From: Moringa oleifera
Lineage: Eukaryota > Streptophyta > Magnoliopsida > Brassicales > Moringaceae
Direction of reading: 5' to 3'
NCBI GenBank assembly: GCA_021397835.1
Contig: JAJFZO010000087.1
Coordinates: 3,224,001-3,288,000, forward strand
Length of the DNA: 64,000 nt
Made by a program: the position numbers and the translations under genes. Below the pieces are notes generated by a model. That model made no database searches and was not told where the DNA came from. It saw only the letters and a list, made by a program, of their open reading frames with translations. Position 1 is the stretch's first letter. Each line of letters opens with the position of its first letter. Positions 12,790 to 24,700 of the stretch are shown piece after piece.

Positions 12790-13680
12790 TGACCACCATT
12801 GAATCCATAGCTGACCTTGGTTGGTATGCAGATAATGGAGCTTCAAGTCATGTCACTGCAGAGCTAGATAATCTGTCTCTATGGTTTGACTACATTGGCA
12901 AATAGAAACTAGTCATTGGTAATGGTCAAACCCTTAATATTTCTTACATAGGTCATACTTCTCTACCCACTTACTTAACCATTGTCAATTTGCATCTCAA
13001 AAATATTTTAAGAGTATCTACAGTTTCTAAGAATCTTATTAGCATTTCTCAACTCATGTTTGACAATAAAGTATTTATGATTTTTGATGACGCTCATTAC
13101 CTTGTGAAGGACCAAGTAACCAAGAAACGTTGCTGAAAGGTCAAGCTAAGGATGACTTCCACTTATTGCTTTCACCAACTATCACCATCAGTCACCCTTC
13201 TAGAAATAGACCAAATAGCAATAAAGTAGTTTAATGTTATGGCAATTCTAGGTTGAGTCGAGGTAGTCCACCTTCTCTTTATTTTTTGAATTTTATGTTA
13301 GTTAATGCAGACCTATGGCATAGGCATCTTGGCCATCCATCAGACATAATTTTTAGGGCTTTAAAAAATATTATATCACTTTTTCCTAAAGTCAATACAA
13401 ATTCATCTTTTTGTTCAGCATGTGCAATTGATAAGAGTTATAGACGACTATTTCATCTTTCACAAACTAAAACTAGGGCACCTTTAGAATTAATTCATAT
13501 AGATCTTTAGGGTCTATCAGATATCCCTTTTAGAGAAAGCTTCAAATACTATATCCATTTCATAATTGACTTTTCTAGGTATACATGGATTTACCCTTTT
13601 CACAATAAAACACAAGCATTATCCACCGTTATACACTTTAAGAAACAAATTGAAAACATTCTAAAAATAAGAACAAAACA
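12790..13680 (+). pseudogene. Copia protease and integrase N-terminal relic
   Basis: The protease active-site region reads WYADNGASSHVT (near 12823-12858; the family usually has DSGA). A stop follows near 12903. The integrase zinc-binding region at 13311-13460 keeps LWHRHLGHPS and CSACAIDKS (H-H-C-C). The integrase core begins near 13510 and is interrupted by an in-frame stop and then by a poly-G stretch at 13694-13718. Confidence 0.8.
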
Positions 13681-13689
13681 CTTCAAAGT

Positions 13690-14656
13690 GATTGGAGGGG
13701 GCGGAGGGGGGGGGGGATAAACCCTTTTTGCCTTTTTTTATTAAGAGGGCATAACATTTCGGCATCCATGTCCACACATACATCAACAAAAAGGAAAAGC
13801 TGAGAGGAAACAAAGACACATCATTGAGTTAGGTTTCACTCTCCTTAGTTAAGCTTTGCTAACTTTAAATTTTTGGTGGGAAGCATTTCACATAGGAATA
13901 TATTTCATTAACAAGCTGCCCATTCCTATTCTATCTAACAAATCCCCACTAGAGTTACTTTTTAATCAAAAACCTGACTATACATTCCTAAGGAACTTTG
14001 GCTGCTCATGTTATCCACATCTTCGACCTTATAACAAGCATAAAATAGAATTTAGATCCACTAAATACCTGTTTCTAGGATATAATCATAGTCACAAAGG
14101 ACATCATTGTCTACATCCCTCTAGATGCTGTTATATCACTAGGAATGTTATGTTGATGAATCTAAATTCCTCTTTCATACTCTTTTTTCCTAACTTTGTT
14201 TCCTTTTTCTCAGCTCACCCATCTCTTTCTCCCACCTTTGTCTCTATTCACACCTACCTCAATCCTATCCCAAGTGGAAACAGTAACAACAATGACCTTC
14301 AACAACATATTTCTAATTTTTTTCCTTTCAAACACTCACTTCACACCCATCCCACAACACCTCACTCAATCTCTTCTTGTTCTCCATGTCACACCTTTCT
14401 CGTTTCACCTAATTTTCTTACTTTCTCTCTCCATTCACCTAGTCCTACTTCCTTACCCATTAGAATCCCTCCTATAGGTCATCATATGATCACTCAAGCA
14501 ATACCTGGGATTTTTAAACCTAAAATTTTCTTGCCTTTGTCCCACGTCCATATCTTCTGCCCACTTCCATCACGGATGCTTTTGCCAATCCAGTTTGGAA
14601 ATCAGCCATGCACAATGAGTTTCAAGCATTTTTGCAAAATAAAACATGGGAATTAG
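13690..14656 (+). pseudogene. Copia integrase core C-terminal relic
   Basis: After the G-run the frame resumes with CPHTHQQKGKAERK, the end of the integrase catalytic core including the Glu. An 800-base open stretch from 13856 continues with FWWEAFHIGIYFINKLP and FLRNFGCSCYPHLRPY, both typical copia integrase sequences. Beyond about 14200 the open frame is low-complexity and probably not the original reading frame. Confidence 0.78.
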
Positions 14657-15260
14657 TGCCTCATTCACCAAACCAAAAGGTAATTGACGAAAACTGAATC
14701 TTCAAAGTCAAATACAATTCAGATGGCAGCCTAGAAAGACACAAAGCTAGACTAGTTGCCAAAGGTTTTCACCAATTACCTGGCATTGACTTTGCACAAA
14801 CTTATAGCCCTGTTCTTAAGCCTTCCACCATCAGAATATTATTCTCTGTCGCTGTTTCCAAAGGTTGGGATGTTTAGTAATTAGATGTCCACAATACCTT
14901 CCTCAACGGTCATCTTCAATAGACAGTTTACATGACTCAACCACCTGGGCTCATTGATCCTATTCATCCACATTATGTCTACAAATTTCACAAAGTTCTT
15001 TATGGACTCAAACAAGCACCCAAGGCCTAGTTTCACAACATCAAAAGTCATCTACTCAACTAGAGATCCTCAACTCTCAAGTAGACAACTCACTATTCTT
15101 TTTCCTTTCAGGAGAATCCTGTATTTAAGTTCTATTATATGTGGATGACATTTTGGTCACTGGCAACAATCTTGCTTTCATTCAGAAATTCATCTTAGAG
15201 CTCAATCATAGGTATGCTCTCAAAAATCGTAGATCTTTACATTATTCTTTTGTTCTTCTT
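14600..15260 (+). pseudogene. Copia reverse transcriptase relic
   Basis: Readable pieces in order: [45 protein letters not shown] and the catalytic YVDDILVTG (near 15138-15165). Stops occur at 14875-14880 and elsewhere and frames shift between pieces, so it cannot make active enzyme. Confidence 0.88.
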
Positions 15261-15589
15261 AATACCTATTTCTCACTTAATCCAAATACATTCAAGACCT
15301 TCTCAAGTCCTATAATCTTCACCTTTCAAAACATTGTCATACTTCTATCTCCACTAGCTCTCTTCTCTCCATACACTCTAGCTTTCCTCTGCCTAATCCC
15401 ATTCAATACCATCAATTACTTGGCTCTCTTCAGTATCACACCATCAAATGTCTTGACATTTCCTTCACTGTGAACAAACTAAGCCAATTTCTCCACTCCC
15501 CCACTATTACTCACTAGCATGCATGCGAATGCTTGTTCAAAGACCTTCGAGGAACCATCAATTTTGGTCTCCTCTTTCAAACCACCTCC

Positions 15590-16070
15590 GCTTTTCAACT
15601 AATTGTATTCTTTGACGCCGATTGGGCTTGTTGCCGCAACGATCATTGATTGATCAATGGACACTATATCTATCTAAGGAACAATTTAATTTCCTGGTGT
15701 TCCAAGAAACAATCAATGATGGCTTGGTCTAGCACGAAATCCAAATATTGAGCCTTAGCTCATGCTACTATTGAACTAGCTTGGATCAAATCCTTAATTC
15801 GTGAAATAAAGCTACTACTTTATCATCAGGCGACACTTTGGTATGGCAATCAAGGGGCTGCGGCTCTCATAGTCAATCTCGTGTACCATGCCCGAACCAA
15901 GCACATCGAAGATGATGTTCACTTCATCAGAGACCATATAGCACGTGAAGCACTCAAGGTCAACTACATCCCATCATCGGAGCAAATCACCGATGCCCTC
16001 ACCAAGCCTTTGTCGCAACTATCCTTTTGTTAGTTTCGACGCAAACTTTGGGTCGAAAACTCTTCCCTTA
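15590..16070 (+). pseudogene. Copia RNase H relic
   Basis: Readable pieces include HATIELAWIKSLIREIKLLL, ARTKHIEDDVHFIRDHIAR and EQITDALTKPLSQL, which are the usual C-terminal end of copia polyproteins. The start of the domain holds frameshifts and stops. The polypurine tract and 3' LTR follow. Confidence 0.85.
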
Positions 16071-16083
16071 GTTTAAAGGGAGA

Positions 16084-16410
16084 TGTTAAGACTTTGAACT
16101 TGGATTCCTCGTATGGATTGGATTCTCAAAAATCAAGTAGACTTACCCAATTGTCAAGACAATAGACTCAAGTTTTACTACATCAAAATATCTCAATGCA
16201 ACAAGTCCAAACCCCATAGAAAAAAATCTTAGTTATATTGAACATTATAAATACAGGGTTAAAAAATCTGTACATATGAGATCAATTTGATTAAGAAATC
16301 TGTAATCTTTACCTTATTTATAAATACATAAATATGTAACCTCAAAAGAAAGTGAGCAGCCACCATCATGAAAAAGAAACCTAACAGCTTTTACATTTTA
16401 ATATTTTATC
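16084..16410 (+). repeat. 3' LTR of the copia element
   Basis: Begins TGTTAAGACTTTGAACTTGG directly after the purine tract and shares its right end with the 5' LTR. Many substitutions separate it from the 5' copy. Confidence 0.88.
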
Positions 16411-16420
16411 AGAGAGTGCG

Positions 16421-16458
<38 letters not shown>

Positions 16459-17288
16459 GGCAGCCATAGGGCAGCCATAAAATTCTGGATTCACATTGGC
16501 ATATTATTTTCAGGATACTTCTTTTGCCCCTGCTGGGACATGAAGACAAAACTAGACAGTAGAGCTGGATGAAGTTCCATGGGTGTTTCTGCCCATCTTA
16601 TTGAATTTCTGAAGCATTAGTTTACAATTCATTGAAGTATATAACTTGCAGTTCATGGTCTTCACTTCAAGTCAGAGCCATATAAAGCCAGGGCATCTCT
16701 TGAAGACAACCCCACAAAATGCTGGAATAGATTAACTATTACCTGATTGTTAGAATGAAAGAGAGAGATACCTATTTATTACTATATGAAACTACAAAGA
16801 AAAGCCTGCCTCCTATGCAGAGCACCTTCGAAGAAGATGGATTCACTAGAGGAATATATTGATGATGCTTCCAGGCAGTGAAAGTAGGGCTCCTTTCACT
16901 TATGCATCAGCATCCGGAGCATTTTCAGCAGAGTCAACCACCACAAGGACGGTCATGAAGCCGTTTGTGATTTCTGGAAGGTAATGGAACACGTGACAGA
17001 CATATAATGTTCATCTACAAAAGGAAAACTAAAAAAATTATGAGTTAACAAGATGGGCATCTTACATCTTGTGACCTATGCTACTGATATAAGGTTTTGC
17101 TCATATTAAATTTATATAAAGTACCCTACGAAATATAAGAATCAAAATCTTCTCAGCACAACTCAAATCAATAGACAATTTTGGTACGAATCTAAAGTCT
17201 ACACATGTTAAGATGACATCCAGAATCTGCTTCCAAGATAAGGGAATAATAATGCAACATTAATTTGAAACTAAATCAGAAATTACCT
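16411..17288 (-). other. Spacer: GATA/GA microsatellite and 3' region of the heme oxygenase-like gene
   Basis: A GATA run (about 16419-16440) passes into a GA run (16441-16459). The remainder is probably 3' UTR and downstream DNA of the minus-strand gene ending at 17289. A short minus-strand open stretch ends with TAA at 16902-16900 and would read YLPEITNGFMTVLVVVD; I do not recognise it, and an in-frame TGA lies about 40 codons upstream. Confidence 0.5.
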
Positions 17289-19442
17289 TCATAATATGAT
17301 CAAACGAACTATCTGGCCTAAGAACCTAAATGACTTTGTTGCTTCTTTTAAGCATTTGTTCCTCTCATTGCGTGACCAGTGCTGCATTGAAATGCAAAAA
17401 AATCCAACCGAAAAGTATCAGTATGTAACTCAACATAAGGTCAAGCGATCAATCATTAGGTGCAGTCTTAGTAATCAACCTCTCCAAGCATATTGAGCTT
17501 CTCTCGTACACCTTTCAACAGTTCTGGTGCATCTCCTTCCCATCTGTAGAACTCCAGCTCCCTTCCTTCTAGCAGCTTCTCAGAAACCTAAAGACATTAA
17601 ACCGGCAAAAAATTATTTGGTTCTTTGTTCCGTGCATAAAATGTGTGTAATAAAAAAGCAGGGTATTTTTAGTTCTCCACAGACCTTAAACCTTCTCTTC
17701 ATGAAAATGTCTAAGTTATTTTGTTTCTAGTATCACTGCTAAAGACAGTACAATATCTCAAGCAACTGAAAAGATTTTTGATGAACCTTAGCAATTCATT
17801 AATAAACAATAATAGAGAGCAACACCATAACCCTGGCTCTCCACCTTAGGAGAGTTGCTTATACTAGCAAAAAAGTCCAACGTCCACCATTCTTCTCCAC
17901 TCACTCACCCCACCCGAACCCACAAAGAAAAAGGGAAAAAGATGAAGTTGCTCTACAAAAGTGCAATATAATAATTCCCAGCAAAGGGCCAATTATCAAC
18001 AAAACTACATAAGGTTTATGTTCTCAAGGAGCATGGGCATCAATGATAATGATATGTACATACCTGTCTTGCTATCACTTGACCACCTGCAATATGTGAA
18101 AAGTATATATTGTAGAAATGGGAAAGGAACAGGGGGGAGCTTGTTTCTGCTAATTCCTCCAAATACTTGACATAAGAAACTCCTGGGTTGCTAGGTTCTG
18201 GAATCACAAGGTCCTGTTGGCTAAACCACTCTAGATCTTCCGAAAGACTTTTTGCTCTTTCAAGTCCACTCTTCCTGAAGTAGGTAACTGCAACAATTCA
18301 AGCACTAAATCTTAATGCAATTTAGGAAGCAACTGTCTGACACAAAGAACTATAGATCTAATAATTATTGGTGATTAGTCACCTAGAGTTACTGATAATC
18401 TCAACATAGACTAGTATCCTAATTCGACTATCCAGCCAAAGCATTATAAGAGCATTTTTCTTTTCTTGTAATTCTGAGGCTGTTCTTAAACTGGTCCACA
18501 AGCTAAGATAGAAGAAGAAGAACAACATACAAATATCTAACAACAAATCCAGGAAAACTAGAAATCGTGGAATCTTAGTGTAATATACTTAAAAAAGAAT
18601 TGAGTGATTTGGAACCAGAACCGCAGAAGTTAGTAACCCTTGACAGACGTTAGGGGGTTCAAGAAATTGGATTGAAGTAATAGAAAGCAAGGCGACCTAT
18701 GATGTGAAGGCAATTAAGAGCCTGAAAATCAAGGATTCCCAGTTAAACGAATAAGAAGCATGTAATATCAGGGTGAGACAACAGATGAAAAGATAAAGAT
18801 GAAAGGCTCACAAGCAACATTTTCAGATTGGTCTACTATGCGCTCCACAGTCTCGAAGACAAGTTTGCTATCAACCAAGTACTTGAGGAACCCTTCCATG
18901 CTCGGCTTCCAAGTCTCTCCATCACCATCACCATCACCATCACCTTCGTTATCTGACAGTGAAGTATCAGGTCCCTTCTTTTTATTCTGCTTTTCTACTT
19001 CTAGGGCATTGTCATTCTCATTGTCACTGTCACTCTTATTTTCAGGATTGAATTTTTTACCTTTAATATTGCGGAGTCTCATGGCCACAAATCGCATCTC
19101 CTCGGTAATGCCCTCGTTCTCTCCTGGGTACAGCCTCCTGTACCTCTTTCTCTTCTTTAGCACAGGAGGAGCTACACTGTTTGGCGAGTTACTCACAGCC
19201 ATTGCTGGCGAAGACGACGAGGAGGATGCAGTAGACTGAGAGCAGCAGAGGATTAATTGCGGTCCCTTTCTCGTACTCTTCTTGTTCATGTTTTTGCTTG
19301 AAATTATGAACCTCATGTGGGATTGCATTGAAACGGAGTGAAGCCCAGAAATTGAAGGGTTTAGACCTGGTGGTGGTAAAATACGTGCCATTGTCTGTGA
19401 TTCACGGGGCGTTGCTGATGTCGGTAAAGAACACAAGAACAT
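17289..19442 (-). CDS. HO2: Heme oxygenase-like protein, HO2 (inactive) type, plastid-targeted, 351 aa
   Basis: Exons on minus: 19442-18812, 18287-18064, 17587-17480, 17381-17289 (1056 nt). The N-terminus (about residues 1-70) is rich in Ser and basic residues and poor in acid, as in a plastid transit peptide. ITEEMRFVAMRLRN follows; in plant HO1 the equivalent of the Arg at position 124 is the His that ligates heme. An acidic spacer with GDGDGDGDG, then WKPSMEGFLKYLVDSK, YFRKSGLERAKSL, LFLSHFYNIYFSHIAGGQ and a C-terminal IVRLIIL complete the fold. Arabidopsis HO2 has the same His-to-Arg change, acidic insert and C-terminus and does not degrade heme in vitro; it is linked to phytochrome chromophore supply and tetrapyrrole binding. 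An alternative ATG at 19391 would remove 17 residues. Confidence 0.92.
18919..18944 (-). repeat. Coding hexanucleotide repeat giving an Asp-Gly tract
   Basis: About four copies of ATCACC on the plus strand (GGTGAT on the coding strand) encode the alternating Gly-Asp run in the acidic spacer of the HO2-like protein. The repeat keeps frame and probably varies in length. Confidence 0.8.
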
Positions 19443-21765
19443 GCTAACTCTGAAATGCTGCAGCTCGGTGACTGTTAAAAGTCAAAACCCTTAACAGGAA
19501 GGGAAGATGATGTTTTCGCCATTCGTCAACGGCCTGCTTGCTGTTAATGGGCTTAAAGACGTGGCCCCATAGTATCATAAATTGGGTCTACTGGTAATCC
19601 AGTGCTGCCCGCACTATATTGTGGGACCGCCATTTTAGGCTTTCCTACCTCACAGTGATCTCGGACAAAATGTGTAGCTTATGGAATTTAATTTTTTGCT
19701 TAGTTTTGTGTTAATATTTTTAATAAAAATATATAAATATATTCTTGATATTTTATAACATTAATAATATAAAATTTTAAAAAATTAAATAAAATTAAAT
19801 AATTAATTTTATTAAATTAATATATATTACAATTTTATTAAAAATTCATATAAATTAAAATAATAATAAAATTTTAATATTTATTTATAACCAAGAAGCC
19901 TATCCATGCCAACAATTAGAAAAGACAAATGTACTGGCATGATACAGAGTCATGTTAGATCAATTCATGAATAAAAATGTCTAGGCTTATGTATAATATT
20001 TTGAATTTTTATGATTAATTAATTTTATTTTATGAAAAATAATTAATTTATAAATTTTAATGATATGTTAAAACCAAACATCAATTTAAGTGTATTCGAT
20101 CGTGTTAATATATGATCCGCCATACCGTATGTTTCATGGACTCACAATTAATAAAATAATAGCTCCACGCATTTAATATCAAATCATGTTTTAGATGATT
20201 TACAAACTTTAAGTGACGTACCACTAACATCTGTCAACCGAGCCGCTCATCCATTCTACCCACCACGACAGACACGTGGGAACCTATAAACACACATTTA
20301 CAATCGAGTTAATATTAAGGTTGGCTATAATTGGTTTCAAATTAACAAATTCAATGGTAATTTTTATAATTATATTAAAATTTTCATGATCCATAAAAAT
20401 TTTGAATTAAAATTAAAATCGATATTTCAAAATCAATAATTTCAATTTGATTTTAAATTAAATTAGTTAAAAATATATAGAATAAAATAATTTAAAAAAT
20501 ATATAACATAATTTAATTAAAAAGATAAAATATTGTTAATTTTAAAAACATATATTTTAATAAAAATAAAATAATCACATACTTATTTTTTTATTAAAAT
20601 ATAAAAATAAAATCTAACATAAATTTGAATCACTAATGAACCAAAACTAAAATCAAAATTTGAACCACTTTAAAAATAAATCTTAATCAAAATCAAAATT
20701 TAACTGTTTAAATTTAAATTTATCTAATATTAAACTTTTAACAGATGATTTAAAATTAAATCGAATGAAACTCAAACTATAATCACGTCTGGTGAACACT
20801 GTACACACATGGATGCATTTACGTGTGATAAAACTCATTATACCTTAATACGCTTATATCATTAATAAATTCATAAATATACGTTTGAACATATTTTTAA
20901 TTTCATAAAATATTTTAAATATAATTTCAAATAAAATAAAATTATACAATCACTATTTAAAATTTTTTTAAAGAAATAATTTTAAACATCAACATTTAAT
21001 GTTTACCATGAAAATTATATATTTAAACTTCAAAAAATTATCTTACACCTTATTATAATCTCATATCAATAAAAAAAATTTATGATCAAGATGCTTAAAA
21101 TATATTTTCAACAAATCAAAACAAACAAATTTTAGCAGAATCTCAATAGATCATCACAACCCCAGAATAATCAGTTAATTAAGACATCCTTCAATGCTAC
21201 TATGTCTTTCTTTCTTTCTCTATGTTGCCAAATTAGTGGCCCTATCAGCAAGCAAATAATATTAGTCTGATTCAATTAAAGCCAGTCACACTCCAGCTCT
21301 AATGCTCCCCAAATGCATGAATGAATACTCTTTTGAGCATAAAATTAAAACACCTGAGTAATGCTGGGCAAAGAAGCCAAGCATAAAGGATCCTGATCCA
21401 ACATCTTTATTCCTATGTGCAACAATATATATACATCTGAAAACCTATGGAACCAATAGGTTTATGTACAGATAAAAATCAGATGAAAATAAAAAGAAAT
21501 AAAATTAGTGTACAGCTGTGAAAGAAATGACCATGAGAAACCAATCATGGGTACAACAAGAATTGGTATGAAACTGGTGCCGATGATAAAAGTGATGTCC
21601 ATGATACAAGAGATGTCTGCAAGTTGTCCCTACAGGTTTGTTCATCAACGCACAGGCCAACATTATTGCAGATGGACTGTGCTCTTGCTGTCAAAATTTG
21701 TTTCCACCGGTTTACACACTAGAGTCTGGTCATCAACATGAAGAAATCAATATTGGAATGTCTGC
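19443..21765 (-). promoter_or_regulatory. Upstream region of HO2-like gene and 3' region of SERAC1-like gene
   Basis: About 19443-19680 is of mixed composition and should hold the 5' UTR and core promoter of the HO2-like gene. About 19680-21180 is almost entirely A/T with no coding signal. About 21400-21765 is of mixed composition and probably the 3' UTR of the SERAC1-like gene, which ends at 21766. Confidence 0.45.
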
Positions 21766-24700
21766 TCATGTATAGTTAGCTTTCAGCTTCCGCAAGAACT
21801 CTAATATTTCTGTATAGGAAGGGTCAGAGCGGCTCAGTGGTTTGCATGAATTTATATGATCTGTAGACTCTAAAACCTGTTTCAAGATTCCATGAAAAAA
21901 CCGAATGCAAACGGTAAGTAATGGACATGAGAAAAAAAAGGAACAATAAACCAAAACATTCACTTGCATTATCATATAACAGCACAAGACATGTGAGTCA
22001 AGGAGATTGCTCCTGCAAATCTGCAGAATTTTTTTCATCCAACGTGAATGAATTTTTGACCAACAACCTAGAAACCACATAATTTTAAACGTCTTCTATC
22101 TGCCATGGATTATCATTTGGTTGTTTCTACTACATATATAAACTTAAAAGCTCAAGATGTATAGATGCATGCCATGATATTTCACTGATAAAAAGGAATA
22201 CTGCCAAAAAGAGGCTCTTCAGTTCTTTCTAATTTGGCCTAGGTGCATGTTTTTCCACACTAACAAACCCTCCAAGAGAACCTGACTCCAGGTCATTTCA
22301 GAATAATATGCCTTAACTTGCCTAAGAAACTCACATCCATGCCCCAAAGCAGATCAGAATCCAGCCAAGCCAAGCTTCCCCTACCCTCCCCTCACCCCCT
22401 CCCCCCAAAAACCCAAAAATAAAAAAGAAAAAAAAAAAATAGAGAAAGAAGCAAAAACCAAACCACTACCTTTTATTTACTGTACCTAAAAGATACATAA
22501 AAGCAACACTACTAAAGCATTGAGGTATAAGCATGCCCCGACAATATGATTGACAATTGCACCTGTTTCTTCAAAAATCCTGTGTTCATTTGGCAAAACC
22601 AAATCTTTAATATCATACTTACAACGAGTTCACCAAATCCAGGATACGCAGATTCAAGTGGGACAATTTCCATTCGAAAAGCCCATCCTCCATAGCCTTC
22701 AACAATTGGAGTTACCTTGGTCTGCAAAACAGTGAATGGCATTGCTACCAATTGAACTCACGAAGAAGCACAGTGAATAACATGATGCAACATGCATGCA
22801 CTGAGTGCTTAGAGAGAGATAAAAATGGAAGGGATCAAAATAGAGGGCAATACCTCACAAAAACTGAGGACTTCCAGCAGGCCTTTCTTGTGAAGGTGAC
22901 GAATAAAGTCATTAAGCTCCACTAATCTTGGAGAACCACTCCTCAGCTCTCCTATCTATGCAAAAGCAACAACAAAACAATAAAAATGAGTTAAAATGAG
23001 AATCTTATGAACAATGGAAAAGATAGCATGAAGATCATATACTAACAGTTGGAGCTGGACGTAGTACAAGGCCCATTCGCCAAGGCATGTCCGCAAGCTT
23101 GCTGCCAAAATGTGGGCAACTGTAGAATACCTGAAACCATGGTAGGTCATTGACATTACAAAACTCGACGTAAAAAAAACTTCTAAAGAGTTTTTGAAAC
23201 ACATGGTAAATGAAAAAAAGGAAAAAAGGTATAACTGACAGGAAACAAAAGGTTTAACATACAACTCCAATGGTGTTGTTCACGAGGTTATCATGATTTT
23301 CTGCCTTTGCTTTGTGCAAAATCTGCTTCACAACAAGGCCTCCCATGCTGCAAACCAGGGCAAGTCATTCATTAAGTCCAACCAAACAACCACTGCCTCA
23401 GCCTCAACAACTGTGACCCAAAAGATAAAGATTGAGGATCAAGTTTCCTGTAACATGTACATGTCTAGAGCCTCTACCAATCAAGACCAGCCACAACTAC
23501 CACATAATGGCTTATTATATTCAAAGTATTATCTCTCAAGACTCTTAAGTATGCATCCATGAGCAGTCCTAAGATCAAAGTGTGAACCTGTGGGTCACGA
23601 AAACAACAGGTCGATTCCCAATGCCAGCAGCAACAAGCTTTTCTAATAGCATGGAGCTGACTTCCTGCACATGTCAACATGTGATTAATAATGCATGGCT
23701 AAGAGAGATTTCTAAAGTGAAGTAGATGCTAAAGTTAGAAATACCATAACAAACTTCAGGTTGTTTTATAAAATGATCTACATCAGAGAAATCTAAAAAT
23801 TAGTTGTGTCTAAACCATATTGACACCACCAAAGATCAACCTATCATAACTTAAAGTTGTAGAGTGCATGGGCTATAGTTTTTGGCTACACCAAATCTAG
23901 ACTGGGCTTAGTAGAGCAAGCCTACAACCCGAGTGGGGATTGAATAAGTTGCTTACCACGCAAAAAGAATGATTAAAATTTCTAGAGTACAACTTATCAT
24001 ATTGATACCAACCATAGTCTTTAGAATTCAATCATTAAAAGCTACCAAAAACTGTAAATCTAAACTTAACAAGTATAGCAGTGTGAATACTGATAAAATC
24101 CATTAACTAAGGAAGTTCCCAGAACCTATAATTTATGCTGCATGGCTTTACCAGGAAAAGAAATATCAGAATGTCAACTTGTCAAAAACATACAATAACA
24201 ATTTCATATATATAGTTTATGGTCATCAAAAACCTAAAATTGAAGCATCTTGCCAGAAAAGTGTAATCAATGTATTTTGCTATATTAACAGGAAAAGAGA
24301 ACAAACCTGAAGTGGGAGGCTAGCTCCAGACCATTGTGTTAAATTTGTCTGCATCAAATATTCCATTAGGGTTTAACAGATGTCAGAATCCCAGCTAAAA
24401 AACCACTCACAATAGATAATTACTAAAATTACCAAGCAATAAAGAAAGCCACATGGAAAGAGGCAGTAAAGAACAATGCCGGACATATCAGGAACGTGCT
24501 AGATGCCATATCACTTCAATGTGTACCTTGTATTTGACAGTAAACAGACGAGCTTCAGGGAAGTCATCTGAAAGCCATTCACCAGGCCAAAATGTTCCCA
24601 GCTTCCCTGCTTCCTGATCAATCTTCTCGACCAAACCAGATTTCGTTGAGGATTTGTTCTCAGCTATGCGCCAAGTCTTATAAGGCCCACCACGCAGGCC

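Larger units (their letters stand above)
11497..16410 (+). mobile_element. Degenerate Ty1/copia LTR retrotransposon
   Basis: Two similar LTRs (about 325 bp) flank an internal region whose domain order is gag, protease, integrase, reverse transcriptase, RNase H, which defines Ty1/copia. A primer-binding-site relic TTAGTATCAAAGCC (11822-11835) resembles the complement of initiator-Met tRNA used by copia elements. A polypurine tract (AAAGGGAGA) directly precedes the 3' LTR. Many stops and frameshifts break the polyprotein. The LTRs differ at roughly one base in six or seven by eye, so insertion is old. I cannot fix a target-site duplication because the 5' edge is a TG microsatellite. It sits between the sulfotransferase-like gene and the heme oxygenase gene and interrupts neither. 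Confidence 0.93.

Noticed and set aside
13856..14656. 266-codon open frame as an independent gene
   Set aside because: Its first half is copia integrase; the rest is low-complexity inside the element.
16900..17010. Short minus-strand frame YLPEITNGFMTVLVVVD as a gene
   Set aside because: Under 45 codons, no start or splice support, and located in the presumed 3' UTR of the HO2-like gene.
18799..19239. 146-codon plus-strand open frame opposite the HO2 exon
   Set aside because: Antisense shadow of a well-supported exon; Ser/Phe-rich and without family resemblance.
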